This document shows positions 35,514 to 42,602 of a stretch of 54,440 bases of DNA, piece by piece. Below the pieces are notes generated by a model, which made no database searches, was not told where the DNA came from, and saw nothing but the letters and a program-made list of their open reading frames with translations. The translations under genes and the position numbers were made by a program. The DNA is taken from the NCBI RefSeq assembly GCF_020252405.1, contig NZ_JADCDA010000066.1:1-54440 (forward strand), written 5' to 3'. Positions within the stretch are counted from its first letter, which is position 1, and every line of letters starts with the position of its first letter. Source of the stretch: Aestuariivirga sp. Lineage in GTDB: Bacteria; Pseudomonadota; Alphaproteobacteria; Rhizobiales; Aestuariivirgaceae.

Positions 35514-36953
35514 TTAACCGAGGCCGGCTTCAGCCAGCTTCTTGTCCATTTCGGCGGCCATCGCGTCGAGGCCTTCATCGACCGCGATTTCCTTGGCCAC
35601 CATTTTCTGCAGGTTCTCCGCCCACAGCGTGGTGAGGTCGAAGAACAGCGGCTGGGCGGTGAAGTAGATCTTGGCGCCCGGCGCGGAGACTTCGTACTGG
35701 TTCAGGTAGCCCGGATAGGACTTGTCGATGCGGGCGCGGAACTCCTCGTCCTTCCAGACGGAGGCGCGGACCGGGTTGACGAAGTCCATCTTGCGGGCGC
35801 CGAACAGGTCATGCTCGACGGAGGTCGCCCACTGCAGGAAGTACCAGGTGGCGTCCTTCTGGGCGCCGGCGTTGTTCATGGCCAGCGACCAGATCCACAC
35901 ATTGGGCGTGGGAGCCGCGGCCGCCGGGTTGGCCGCGAACGGCGCAAAGCCCAGGTTGCCCTTCTCCTTGTTGTCGCCGCCGTTCATGAAGTAGCCGAGG
36001 ATGTCGGCGTCGAAGATCATGGCGGAGGCGCCCGCACCCAGGTCCGTGCCGACCTGGTACCAGGTGTAGGTCGACCAGTTCTTGGGGCCGGACTCCTGGA
36101 TCATCCTCACCCAGTCCCTGTGATAGGACTTCGATCCCGCGGAGTTCATCGCCGCCTTCAGCTTGCCGTCGGTGACGTTGAAGTCCCTCTCGCCGAAGTT
36201 GGCATAGCCCGAGAGGAAGCCCGGGTGGATCGTCGCCCAGCTGCGCGAACCGCGGACGCCGACGCCATAGGGCCCACCGAGATCCTTGGTCAGCTTGGCC
36301 GAGATTTCGATCATCTCGCCGATGTTCTTCGGCGGCTGCACGCCGGCCTTGTCGAACATCTTCTTGTTGTAGGTGATGTTGTTGAGCTCGAAGCCCCACG
36401 GGATGCACCACTGCTTGGCGTCGGCCGAACCGAGTTCGCCGCCCGGCACGCCGTTCCACGAGGTGGAGGCCCTGAGGCCCGGCAGCACGTCCTCCCAGTT
36501 ATAGCCGGGGTTGGTCTTGGCCGGGTCCTTGATGAACTCGTTCAGGTCGGTGATCCAGCCGGCCGGACCATAGGTCCAGGTCATGTAGGCGCCGGTCATG
36601 AAGGCATCATACTCGGTCGAGCCCGAGGACAGGGCGGCCGTCACCTTGTCGAAGTAGACGTCCTCGGGGAAGATGTCCCACGACACGTCCATGCCCGTCA
36701 TGTCCTTGAAGGCCTGGATATTGGCGATCATGGCGTCGGCATAGGGGTGCTTGTTGAGCAGCAGCTTCAGCTTCGCGCCCTTGTACTTCATCCAGTCGAA
36801 ATCCGCCGCCATGGCGCGGGTCTGCGCCTGGGTCAGGAACATGCCGGCGGCCGAGGCGGTGAGGCCAAGCTTGCCGGCGCCGTTGATCACTTCGCGGCGG
36901 CTGATCTTCTTCGCCACGAAGGCGTCGAAGAGGCCTTTTTCTTTCTCGAACAT
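35514..36953 (-). CDS. Periplasmic sugar/polyol-binding protein, Tat-exported
   Basis: 479 aa. The N-terminal region has a twin-arginine motif (KKISRREVINGAGKLGLTAS) followed by a hydrophobic stretch and an AMA-ADF cleavage-like site, so export in folded form is likely. The remainder is a family-1 extracellular solute-binding fold (LLLNKHPYADAMIANIQAF, NLGFAPFAANPAAAAPTPNV). It is the highest-level component expected in the operon, 33 bases after the SorC gene. Ligand is inferred from context as erythritol or another short polyol. Confidence 0.92.
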   Translation of the reverse strand: MFEKEKGLFDAFVAKKISRREVINGAGKLGLTASAAGMFLTQAQTRAMAADFDWMKYKGAKLKLLLNKHPYADAMIANIQAFKDMTGMDVSWDIFPEDVYFDKVTAALSSGSTEYDAFMTGAYMTWTYGPAGWITDLNEFIKDPAKTNPGYNWEDVLPGLRASTSWNGVPGGELGSADAKQWCIPWGFELNNITYNKKMFDKAGVQPPKNIGEMIEISAKLTKDLGGPYGVGVRGSRSWATIHPGFLSGYANFGERDFNVTDGKLKAAMNSAGSKSYHRDWVRMIQESGPKNWSTYTWYQVGTDLGAGASAMIFDADILGYFMNGGDNKEKGNLGFAPFAANPAAAAPTPNVWIWSLAMNNAGAQKDATWYFLQWATSVEHDLFGARKMDFVNPVRASVWKDEEFRARIDKSYPGYLNQYEVSAPGAKIYFTAQPLFFDLTTLWAENLQKMVAKEIAVDEGLDAMAAEMDKKLAEAGLG

Positions 36954-36986
36954 TCCAATTCCTCCGTTGGTTGTGGGGTTTTCTCG

Positions 36987-37997
36987 TTAGCCCGGTGCGG
37001 GTTTTCCGTTCTTCTTGCCGGGCTCACGTCCCGGTTTCGGGGAGACGAGACGCCTTGCGGTCGCCTCGTCGGTGATCAGGCCGAAAAGAAGTCCGTGCGC
37101 GAGAATGGCGCGGATGGCCCGAGTTTTCGATGTGCCGCCGGCAAGGGCGACGATCCTGTGGTTCTTCAAGTCGGCAAAGCGCGGCGCCATGGCGCGCGCC
37201 GAAACCGAGTTCGCCAGGTGCTCGCCCCGTTCGTTGAAGAAATGGCCCAGAAGCTCGGAGCAGGCGCCGGTCTTCATCACCTCGTCGACGTCCTCCTCGT
37301 CCACCATGCCGGCGGTGGCGATGAAGCTCTTGGCGTCCACCTCGCCGATGCCTGCGATGTAAAGCTCGGCCTCGCGCGCCATGGCGATGACGCCGGAGAC
37401 GCCATATTGCGCCTCCAGCACGTGGCGGTCCTTCTCCGTGTTGGCGAAGAAGGGGACGGGCATCACATAGGCCTCGGCGGATGTGCGCTCGGCCAGCCGG
37501 TGGATCACATCGAAGGGACTGGCCGCGAACCGCCGTGTGAGGCCGCCGAGCAGCGACACGAATTTCGTGTTGTGCGCCGCAACGCCCGGCATCAGGTCGA
37601 CGGCGGTGGCCAGCGTGCGGCCATGCCCCATGCCGATCATGCGGTACGTGCCCGACTCGATGAGGTTGCGCAGGTAGCGCGCTCCGGCCATGCCCAGTGT
37701 CCGCAATGGCAGCGGGCCTTCATCGATATTGGGAACCACCTCGCAGAAGGTGAGCCCGTAATCGGCCTTGAGCTTCTCCTCAAGCGCGATGCAGCCCGAA
37801 ATCGGGCCCTCGACGAAGACGCGGATCAGACCCTCGGCCCGGGCCCGGGCGATGAGCCGGTGCGCCTTGGTGCTCTGGACGCCCAAAAGCTCCGCCACCT
37901 CCCCTTGCGTCTTGCCGCCGGCGAAATGCAGCCACGCGGCCCGGGCCGCGAGTGCGGCCTCCTCGTCCGCCTGGGGGGAGGGCTGGTGCAGCGTCAA
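36987..37997 (-). CDS. eryD: SorC-family sugar-responsive regulator, EryD-like
   Basis: 336 aa from TTG 37997, which has a good GGAAG 6 bases upstream. Helix-turn-helix: LHFAGGKTQGEVAELLGVQSTKAHRLIARA. The large C-terminal domain binds sugar phosphates (YRMIGMGHGRTLATAVDLM, GAMAPRF-like and LAGGTSKTRAIRAIL segments). EryD represses ery genes in Brucella until erythritol or its metabolite is present. It is the first gene of the long reverse operon, and a 34-bp repeated element sits only 18 bases before its start, suggesting autoregulation. Confidence 0.86.
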   Translation of the reverse strand: MTLHQPSPQADEEAALAARAAWLHFAGGKTQGEVAELLGVQSTKAHRLIARARAEGLIRVFVEGPISGCIALEEKLKADYGLTFCEVVPNIDEGPLPLRTLGMAGARYLRNLIESGTYRMIGMGHGRTLATAVDLMPGVAAHNTKFVSLLGGLTRRFAASPFDVIHRLAERTSAEAYVMPVPFFANTEKDRHVLEAQYGVSGVIAMAREAELYIAGIGEVDAKSFIATAGMVDEEDVDEVMKTGACSELLGHFFNERGEHLANSVSARAMAPRFADLKNHRIVALAGGTSKTRAIRAILAHGLLFGLITDEATARRLVSPKPGREPGKKNGKPAPG

Positions 37998-38015
37998 CGT
38001 CTTCCCATCTGCCTT

Positions 38016-38049
38016 GTGAAAATTTTTTCTTGAGATGCAATATTTTTCA
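38016..38049. promoter_or_regulatory. 34-bp direct repeat, copy 1; candidate SorC/EryD operator
   Basis: Begins GTGAAAATTTTTTCTTGAG and ends ATGCAATATTTTTCA. Outer arms TGAAAA and TTTTCA are inverted repeats. It differs from copy 2 (42514-42547) at three of 34 positions and has the same orientation. It lies 18 bases upstream of the SorC gene start. Its position before both ery transcription units makes it a likely regulator site; it also marks the left edge of the low-GC insert. Confidence 0.65.
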
Positions 38050-38352
38050 AGGTGCGCTGTCTGTCAACGGAATTCGTTTCTGCGCTGCACCATGTCAAAT
38101 CGCGATGCACAATTGAGAATTGCAGAAACTTCCGAAAATCACTTGACGTAAAGGAAGATTTTGCTTAACTTAGTTTCTATCGATTGAAATTTCTCAATCG
38201 ATTCAACGCAAGCAAAACAGGAGTGACTAAGGGCGATCGAGCTGTTCACATCCATCGACATCGAAGTGCTGCCGAGCTTCCGCCGGGCATCTTGTTGGTG
38301 AGACCAGTTGGGCCAGGGACCACCTCCCTGGCCCTTTCGCTCGCGGAGAACG
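38050..38352 (+). promoter_or_regulatory. Leader region of the island operon: promoter-like boxes and hairpins, no convincing gene
   Basis: AT-rich, unlike both flanks. Promoter-like boxes TTGACG (38143-38148) and TAACTT (38166-38171) are 17 bases apart. A perfect 9-bp hairpin follows (ATCGATTGA 38179, TCAATCGAT ending 38202). A 10-bp hairpin (38310-38334) stands just before the first gene. A frame ending at TGA 38299-38301 could give a short peptide (...SIDIEVLPSFRRASCW) but has no ATG, GTG or TTG with a ribosome site. Likely an untranslated, possibly attenuated leader. Confidence 0.5.
38310..38334 (+). terminator. 10-bp hairpin before the island's first gene (attenuator-like)
   Basis: GGGCCAGGGA (38310-38319) pairs exactly with TCCCTGGCCC (38325-38334) around CCACC, followed by TTTCGC. 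It ends 18 bases before the ATG of the decarboxylase homologue. It could be a weak terminator/attenuator or a structure limiting ribosome access. Confidence 0.6.
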
Positions 38353-38751
38353 ATGATGATCGTTGGTCGTCATGTAATCGCAGACTTGTCTGGCTGCCCT
38401 CCCGAACTCCTCTTGGATGAGGACTGGCTCAACAAGACCTTTTCCGAGGCGCTCGGCCGTGTCGGGGCTACAGTGATAACCCTCTCCTCCTACAAGTTTC
38501 CGGGTGAGGGCGGCGTCACTGGCCTGTTTCTCCTGTCGGAATCGCACGCCAGCTACCACACCTATCCTGAATATACTTACATCGCGATTGACATCTTCAC
38601 GTGTGGCAGTTGCGACCCCGAACAAGCTCTCGAGTTCGTAAGCCGCCAGCTCAAAGCGAACGTCTGGGAGTGCAAATCACTCCGGAGGCAGATTCCGTCA
38701 TCCTCCGCCGCGTGGACTCCGGCCAGTTCCGGAACAGTCTGTAACCTCTAG
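38353..38751 (+). CDS. S-adenosylmethionine decarboxylase (SpeD) family pyruvoyl enzyme
   Basis: 132 aa from ATG 38353 (MMIVGRHVIADLSGC), following CGGAG. Length and pattern match the short class 1b proenzyme. Self-cleavage site: LLSESHASYHTYPEY, with Glu63-Ser64 as the predicted scissile bond giving the pyruvoyl group, plus His69 and Cys84 (DIFTCG) of the processing/catalytic set. The aromatic after HT is Tyr71, where canonical SpeD has Trp (HTWPE). SpeD relatives have been reported to decarboxylate arginine or ornithine instead of AdoMet, so the substrate is uncertain. No spermidine synthase gene is near. It is the first gene of the four-gene island, 10 bases before the radical SAM gene. 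The C-terminal tail (SSSAAWTPASSGTVCNL) looks unstructured. Confidence 0.82.
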   Translation: MMIVGRHVIADLSGCPPELLLDEDWLNKTFSEALGRVGATVITLSSYKFPGEGGVTGLFLLSESHASYHTYPEYTYIAIDIFTCGSCDPEQALEFVSRQLKANVWECKSLRRQIPSSSAAWTPASSGTVCNL

Positions 38752-38761
38752 GAGGCAAGCG

Positions 38762-40186
38762 ATGGACTTGCGGCTCAACAGGACCGGTGCAGGTCGAATT
38801 TTCGACAAGCAGTTGCCCGTCTTCAACATCTTCTACCCGTCTCAGCACGATCTCGAACATGGCGACGTGTTCACAGACGGCATCTGTGCCGTCCAGGACA
38901 ACGACTTCTCGCAGACGAAGAGCGTAGCCCTCTATTTTCACTTCCCGTTCTGCGATACCATCTGCAATTTCTGCCCCTTCACGCGCGGAAAATACACCGA
39001 TCATCAGATCATCACCGATTACCTCGCAGCTCTCTGTAAGGAAGTCCGATCCAAGAATGCAACGGGAAAGCTGTTTACGCTGCCGGTCTCGGCAATTTTC
39101 GTGGGGGGCGGAACACCATCGCTTCTGACAGCGGAAGAGATCCGGGTCTTCGGTCAGTTAGTCCATCAGAACTTCAACCTGGCGGGACTACGGGAGTTCT
39201 CGTTCGAGTGCGAAGTCAAGAGTGTGACCGAAGATAAGGTGATCGCATTGAGGGACATTGGCGTCACGAATGCGCGCTTCGGCCTCCAAACCTTCGACCC
39301 CTACTGGCGTGACATGTTCGACCTCACCGCCAGCATCGAACAGATTTACGCGGCAGCTGCTCTCTTCGAGCGGCATATCCGGTATACGTCTTTCGACATT
39401 CTCTACGGGATGAATGGCCAGAGCCCGGAGATGTTCGAGCGGGATCTCGAAAAGGCGGTGGACGTCGGCAACAGCCTGATCGATGTCTACCCGCTCGACA
39501 ACGTTGTCACGCAGACAAGGCTACACGAGAAGACCAAGGCTGCAGGCCATGCCCCACTCACGGCCGAGATGCGCCACGAAATGAACGGTATGCTGCGAGC
39601 CTTCATGAGGTCCCGTGGCTTCCTTCCGCACAATGGGCACGGCTACGTACAGGCCTCAAAGACTGAATGTGATCGTGATCCCGTGGTGACGCGGGACTAT
39701 ACCTTCGATTATCACAATCATGTCTATGGATATCATGGGTTCGAGGTCGTCGGCTTCGGCGTCAACGCCATCAGCATATTGAAGGAGAAGGTGCTCACCA
39801 ATCCGAACAACCGGCGTTCTTATATCGACCAGCTCATGAAGAACGGACAGGTCAGCACGCAGCTGAGCCGGCACTCCCGTGAAGTTGATGCGTCGCGGTC
39901 GCTCGTCACCAGGCTTCCCTATCATGGATATGTGTCACGGGCCGAAGTGGACTGGGACCGCATGCCAGCAGAGACCCTATCTGCGCTCCATCAGCTCTAT
40001 GATGCCGGTCTGGTAGAGGATTGCGGCCCCGAGATCCTGCTCACCAGGCAGGGCTGGGAGTGGTACGTCAATCTCATGTATTTCATGATGCCGCTGTCGC
40101 AGCGCAAGATACTCGACGGATTCATCGTCCACAGTCTGGGCCAGCCCGGTCGGGAGCTCACGACATCCCAGGTTGTCTTCAGTTAG
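38762..40186 (+). CDS. HemN/HemW-like radical SAM enzyme
   Basis: 474 aa; ATG follows AGGAGGCAAGCG. The [4Fe-4S] motif is FHFPFCDTICNFCPF: Cys64-x3-Cys68-x2-Cys71. The SAM-binding GGGTP is at 115-119 (FVGGGTPSLL), and the family pattern FGLQTFDPYWRDMF follows. A HemN-type C-terminal domain extends to the end. True HemN oxidatively decarboxylates coproporphyrinogen III, but relatives do methylation, cyclopropanation and other chemistry in natural-product pathways. Its neighbours (decarboxylase homologue, MFS carrier, P450) and absence of heme genes argue for a specialised role. GC content is low (29 of 60 at 39001-39060, against 44 of 60 at 27541-27600). Confidence 0.85.
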   Translation: MDLRLNRTGAGRIFDKQLPVFNIFYPSQHDLEHGDVFTDGICAVQDNDFSQTKSVALYFHFPFCDTICNFCPFTRGKYTDHQIITDYLAALCKEVRSKNATGKLFTLPVSAIFVGGGTPSLLTAEEIRVFGQLVHQNFNLAGLREFSFECEVKSVTEDKVIALRDIGVTNARFGLQTFDPYWRDMFDLTASIEQIYAAAALFERHIRYTSFDILYGMNGQSPEMFERDLEKAVDVGNSLIDVYPLDNVVTQTRLHEKTKAAGHAPLTAEMRHEMNGMLRAFMRSRGFLPHNGHGYVQASKTECDRDPVVTRDYTFDYHNHVYGYHGFEVVGFGVNAISILKEKVLTNPNNRRSYIDQLMKNGQVSTQLSRHSREVDASRSLVTRLPYHGYVSRAEVDWDRMPAETLSALHQLYDAGLVEDCGPEILLTRQGWEWYVNLMYFMMPLSQRKILDGFIVHSLGQPGRELTTSQVVFS

Positions 40187-40195
40187 CAAGCGGAA

Positions 40196-41437
40196 GTGGG
40201 CGCAAGCATGCTGCGTGCGATTGCTGTTGATCATCGCCTGAGGCTCATGGTCTTCAACCAGGCCGCCGACACCATCGGAGCCCGAACCTTTGATACCGCG
40301 CTTGTGTGGATGGCACTTCAGGCGGGGGAGACATATGGCAGTGCGGCGCTGCTGGTCTTCCTGCGCTTTAGTCCCTACCTCGTGCTGGGACTTGTCGGTG
40401 GCTGGGTGAGCGACCAGGTTGATCGCCGGTGGGTCATCATTCTGGCCGATGGTCTGCGTGCGGCCACGCTGGCAGGGGCGGCGTTGCTGCTGTTAACTGA
40501 TGTGCCGTCCTCGGTTTCACTCGGTACGGCTGCCTTCGTTCTAACGTCGGTGAGGACGGTCTATCAGCCCGCATTTCAGGGTCTTCTTCCGCAGGTGGCG
40601 CCCGCAGGCATGATCGGTGCGGCAAACTCTGCGGTGCATGCGACAAACGAATTTTGCGGGATGCTTGCGCCGCTGCTGGCCGGAAGCCTGCTCGCCTTCG
40701 CCTCGCCCCTGGTCGTGGTCCTATTCGCCGCGGCCATGTTCTTGCTCGGTACCCTGAGCCTTGCCGCCCTCGACGCGGCTCAGCCGACCGGCACGAGGCA
40801 CTGCGTCCGGTGGACCTCCCTATGGAGCGACTACCGGGCCACGCTCATATCATTGACCCGGCGGCATCCCTCAACGGGGCGGGCGATCGTCATTAACGTG
40901 ATTGCGATCCTGGGCGTTGGGGGCCTGCTCAACCTCGCGATTCCCGCACGCATGGAGAGCGACGTACAACTCGGCGCATCTAGCTTTGGGATGTTCATGG
41001 CCATCATGGCGTCCGGAACCATTCCCGGCGCGCTCGCCGCCGCGCTGGTTGCGAGGAAGTCACAGCACTTGGCAATGGGCGCTTCCTGGCTGGCCTACGG
41101 CGCGCTGCTTGTCCTGTTTCCTCTGTCGTCGAACATCATGGTGCTCATGGCGCTTGGCCTGGCGCTTGGATTCTTCGGCGCGGTCGCGGATGTGCTGTTT
41201 GCCACCATCGTCCAGGAAACAATCGAACCGCGCGACATTTCCAAGACCTTTGCCATATTTTCTACCCTTGCGAACACCAGCGAAGCCATTTCCGGTCCCA
41301 TGGCTGCAGGTTTCATCGTCCTTGGTTCATTTGGTCTTGCCTTCACTGCCGGAGGAGGATTGGTGATCGTCACCTGCGTCGGCTACATCGCCTTGCGGAT
41401 CATCGCGCAAACACGCTCGCCGGTCCAGGAGGAGTGA
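40196..41437 (+). CDS. MFS transporter (EntS-like exporter class)
   Basis: 413 aa from GTG 40196 (an ATG at 40208, MLRAIAVDHRLRLMVFNQ, is an alternative). Twelve hydrophobic segments; the MFS A-type motif appears as GGWVSDQVDRRWVIILADGLRA between helices 2 and 3. The fold class includes siderophore and drug exporters. Gap of 9 bases from the radical SAM gene and 0 bases to the next gene's TTG, with AGGAGG supplied by its own last codons. Most likely it exports the cassette's product, although uptake is possible. Confidence 0.85.
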   Translation: MGASMLRAIAVDHRLRLMVFNQAADTIGARTFDTALVWMALQAGETYGSAALLVFLRFSPYLVLGLVGGWVSDQVDRRWVIILADGLRAATLAGAALLLLTDVPSSVSLGTAAFVLTSVRTVYQPAFQGLLPQVAPAGMIGAANSAVHATNEFCGMLAPLLAGSLLAFASPLVVVLFAAAMFLLGTLSLAALDAAQPTGTRHCVRWTSLWSDYRATLISLTRRHPSTGRAIVINVIAILGVGGLLNLAIPARMESDVQLGASSFGMFMAIMASGTIPGALAAALVARKSQHLAMGASWLAYGALLVLFPLSSNIMVLMALGLALGFFGAVADVLFATIVQETIEPRDISKTFAIFSTLANTSEAISGPMAAGFIVLGSFGLAFTAGGGLVIVTCVGYIALRIIAQTRSPVQEE

Positions 41438-42472
41438 TTGGAAACCTCGGCGCATTATCGTCGGCTCCGCGCTGCTTTTCCTCACCCATTGTGTTTCGAT
41501 GCGGCGACCGGAGTGTTCGTTGCAACGTCGATCGACACGGTCTCGTTGATGCTCAGACACTGCCGCGCGCCCGGGATGGGCCATCTTCGCCTGCCTGAAG
41601 GCAGCATTCGGGGCGCATCGGTCATAAACCGCCTGTTTGAATCCGCGCTGCTGCACAATCAGCATCCCTTTCGCATTGGTCCGATAGCTCCAGCTGCTGC
41701 GGAGCAGGAAGAGGAACGGCTTGTTTCGCTGCTTCGCAAGCACGCAATGGGCCGTTTCGACGTGATGAATGGCTGGCTGCGGCCGGCCGTGTCCCGTCTT
41801 CTGTTTGCCAGCCTCTTTGATGGCATGGACTGGACGCCGGGCGTCTACGCGGGAGCATACCAGGTCGTCAACTTGCTCGATGGCAAGTTTCACGGCACGT
41901 CCGAGATTGAGGCGGGAATCGAGAGCCTTTCACAGGCACTTGAGGCGTTCGGCGCCAGCCTGTCGGAGCCGAACCCGTTGCTGGCGCGTTTCGTGATCTT
42001 TGCCACGGGGCACGAAACTCCTGCGAACATGGTAGCAAATGCCGTGGTGGGTACCGACTGCACCCTGTCAGGAAACGTGTCGCACCTGCTGCTGGAGGGA
42101 TTGCGCTACGATCCGCCGATACAATGCCTCATCAGGCGGACGACAGAAGAGGCGGTCTTCGGCGAAGAAGTCATCCCGCCTGGCCGTCCAGTGCGCATTC
42201 ATCTTGGCCTTGCAAGCAGGGACGGCGCGCGCTACTGTAACCCCACGGGTTTTGACCTCGGTAACGACCGCTCCAGCGCGGGCCTCTACTTCGGCGCCCC
42301 GCAGGCGGGCTGCCCGGGTCGGCATACGGCTCTGGATCTCGCGAGTGTTCTGCTCACCACGCTGCAGCGATACATTGAAGGGCATCATTGCGTATACGTT
42401 GACTGGCAGTTCAATGACGATGTCAGAGCTATCGATCATCTCTACATCGCAAGACGGGGGCAGGCGACCTGA
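41438..42472 (+). CDS. Shortened cytochrome P450 with atypical heme loop
   Basis: 344 aa from TTG 41438 directly after the MFS stop, with AGGAGG upstream. P450 elements: I-helix FATGHETPANM (Glu193-Thr194 acid-alcohol pair), K-helix ExxR at Glu220-Gly-Leu-Arg223 (LLLEGLRYDPP), and heme-ligand loop YFGAPQAGCPGRHTALD with Cys292. Typical bacterial P450s are about 400 aa; the missing part is at the N-terminus (A- to C-helix region). In the heme loop, Pro replaces the usual Gly at -4 and Ala replaces the usual Arg/His at -2. It may therefore be a specialised or non-monooxygenase P450. Last gene of the island operon. Confidence 0.8.
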   Translation: METSAHYRRLRAAFPHPLCFDAATGVFVATSIDTVSLMLRHCRAPGMGHLRLPEGSIRGASVINRLFESALLHNQHPFRIGPIAPAAAEQEEERLVSLLRKHAMGRFDVMNGWLRPAVSRLLFASLFDGMDWTPGVYAGAYQVVNLLDGKFHGTSEIEAGIESLSQALEAFGASLSEPNPLLARFVIFATGHETPANMVANAVVGTDCTLSGNVSHLLLEGLRYDPPIQCLIRRTTEEAVFGEEVIPPGRPVRIHLGLASRDGARYCNPTGFDLGNDRSSAGLYFGAPQAGCPGRHTALDLASVLLTTLQRYIEGHHCVYVDWQFNDDVRAIDHLYIARRGQAT

Positions 42473-42513
42473 ATGGACAGGCACCGTCCTCATGAGCCGC
42501 CGCGGCGCATGGG

Positions 42514-42547
42514 GTGAAGTTTTTTTCTTGAGATGAAATATTTTTCA
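42514..42547. promoter_or_regulatory. 34-bp direct repeat, copy 2; candidate SorC/EryD operator upstream of eryC
   Basis: Begins GTGAAGTTTTTTTCTTGAG and ends ATGAAATATTTTTCA. Matches copy 1 at 31 of 34 positions, same strand. It contains an inner TTTC...GAAA dyad. It starts 41 bases after the P450 stop and ends 55 bases before the eryC ATG, and it marks the right edge of the low-GC insert. Confidence 0.65.
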
Positions 42548-42602
42548 GTTCATCATTGCCGCAGTTACGACAATACGCTGCAATAATAGCTGGCTCCGGA
42601 AA

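Noticed and set aside
34476-38033. Long forward-strand open frame opposite the ABC transporter and SorC genes
   Set aside because: Same GC artefact: translation rich in Arg, Gly, Asp and His with no motifs, antisense to well-supported genes.
38092-38151. Possible 19-aa peptide beginning at ATG 38092 (MSNRDAQLRIAETSENHLT)
   Set aside because: No Shine-Dalgarno, located upstream of the likely promoter boxes, and no precursor-peptide features.
38184-38420. Possible 78-aa protein before the decarboxylase homologue
   Set aside because: TTG start without a ribosome site, reads through the 10-bp hairpin and overlaps the next gene's start; no family resemblance.
38762-40186. Annotation of the radical SAM gene as coproporphyrinogen III dehydrogenase for heme synthesis
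   Set aside because: Shared HemN-like motifs only; the operon partners and composition do not fit a housekeeping heme gene.
38016-42547. Reading the low-GC cassette as a transposon or integron
   Set aside because: No transposase, integrase, resolvase, tRNA end or terminal inverted repeats were found; only the 34-bp direct repeats, which double as probable operators.
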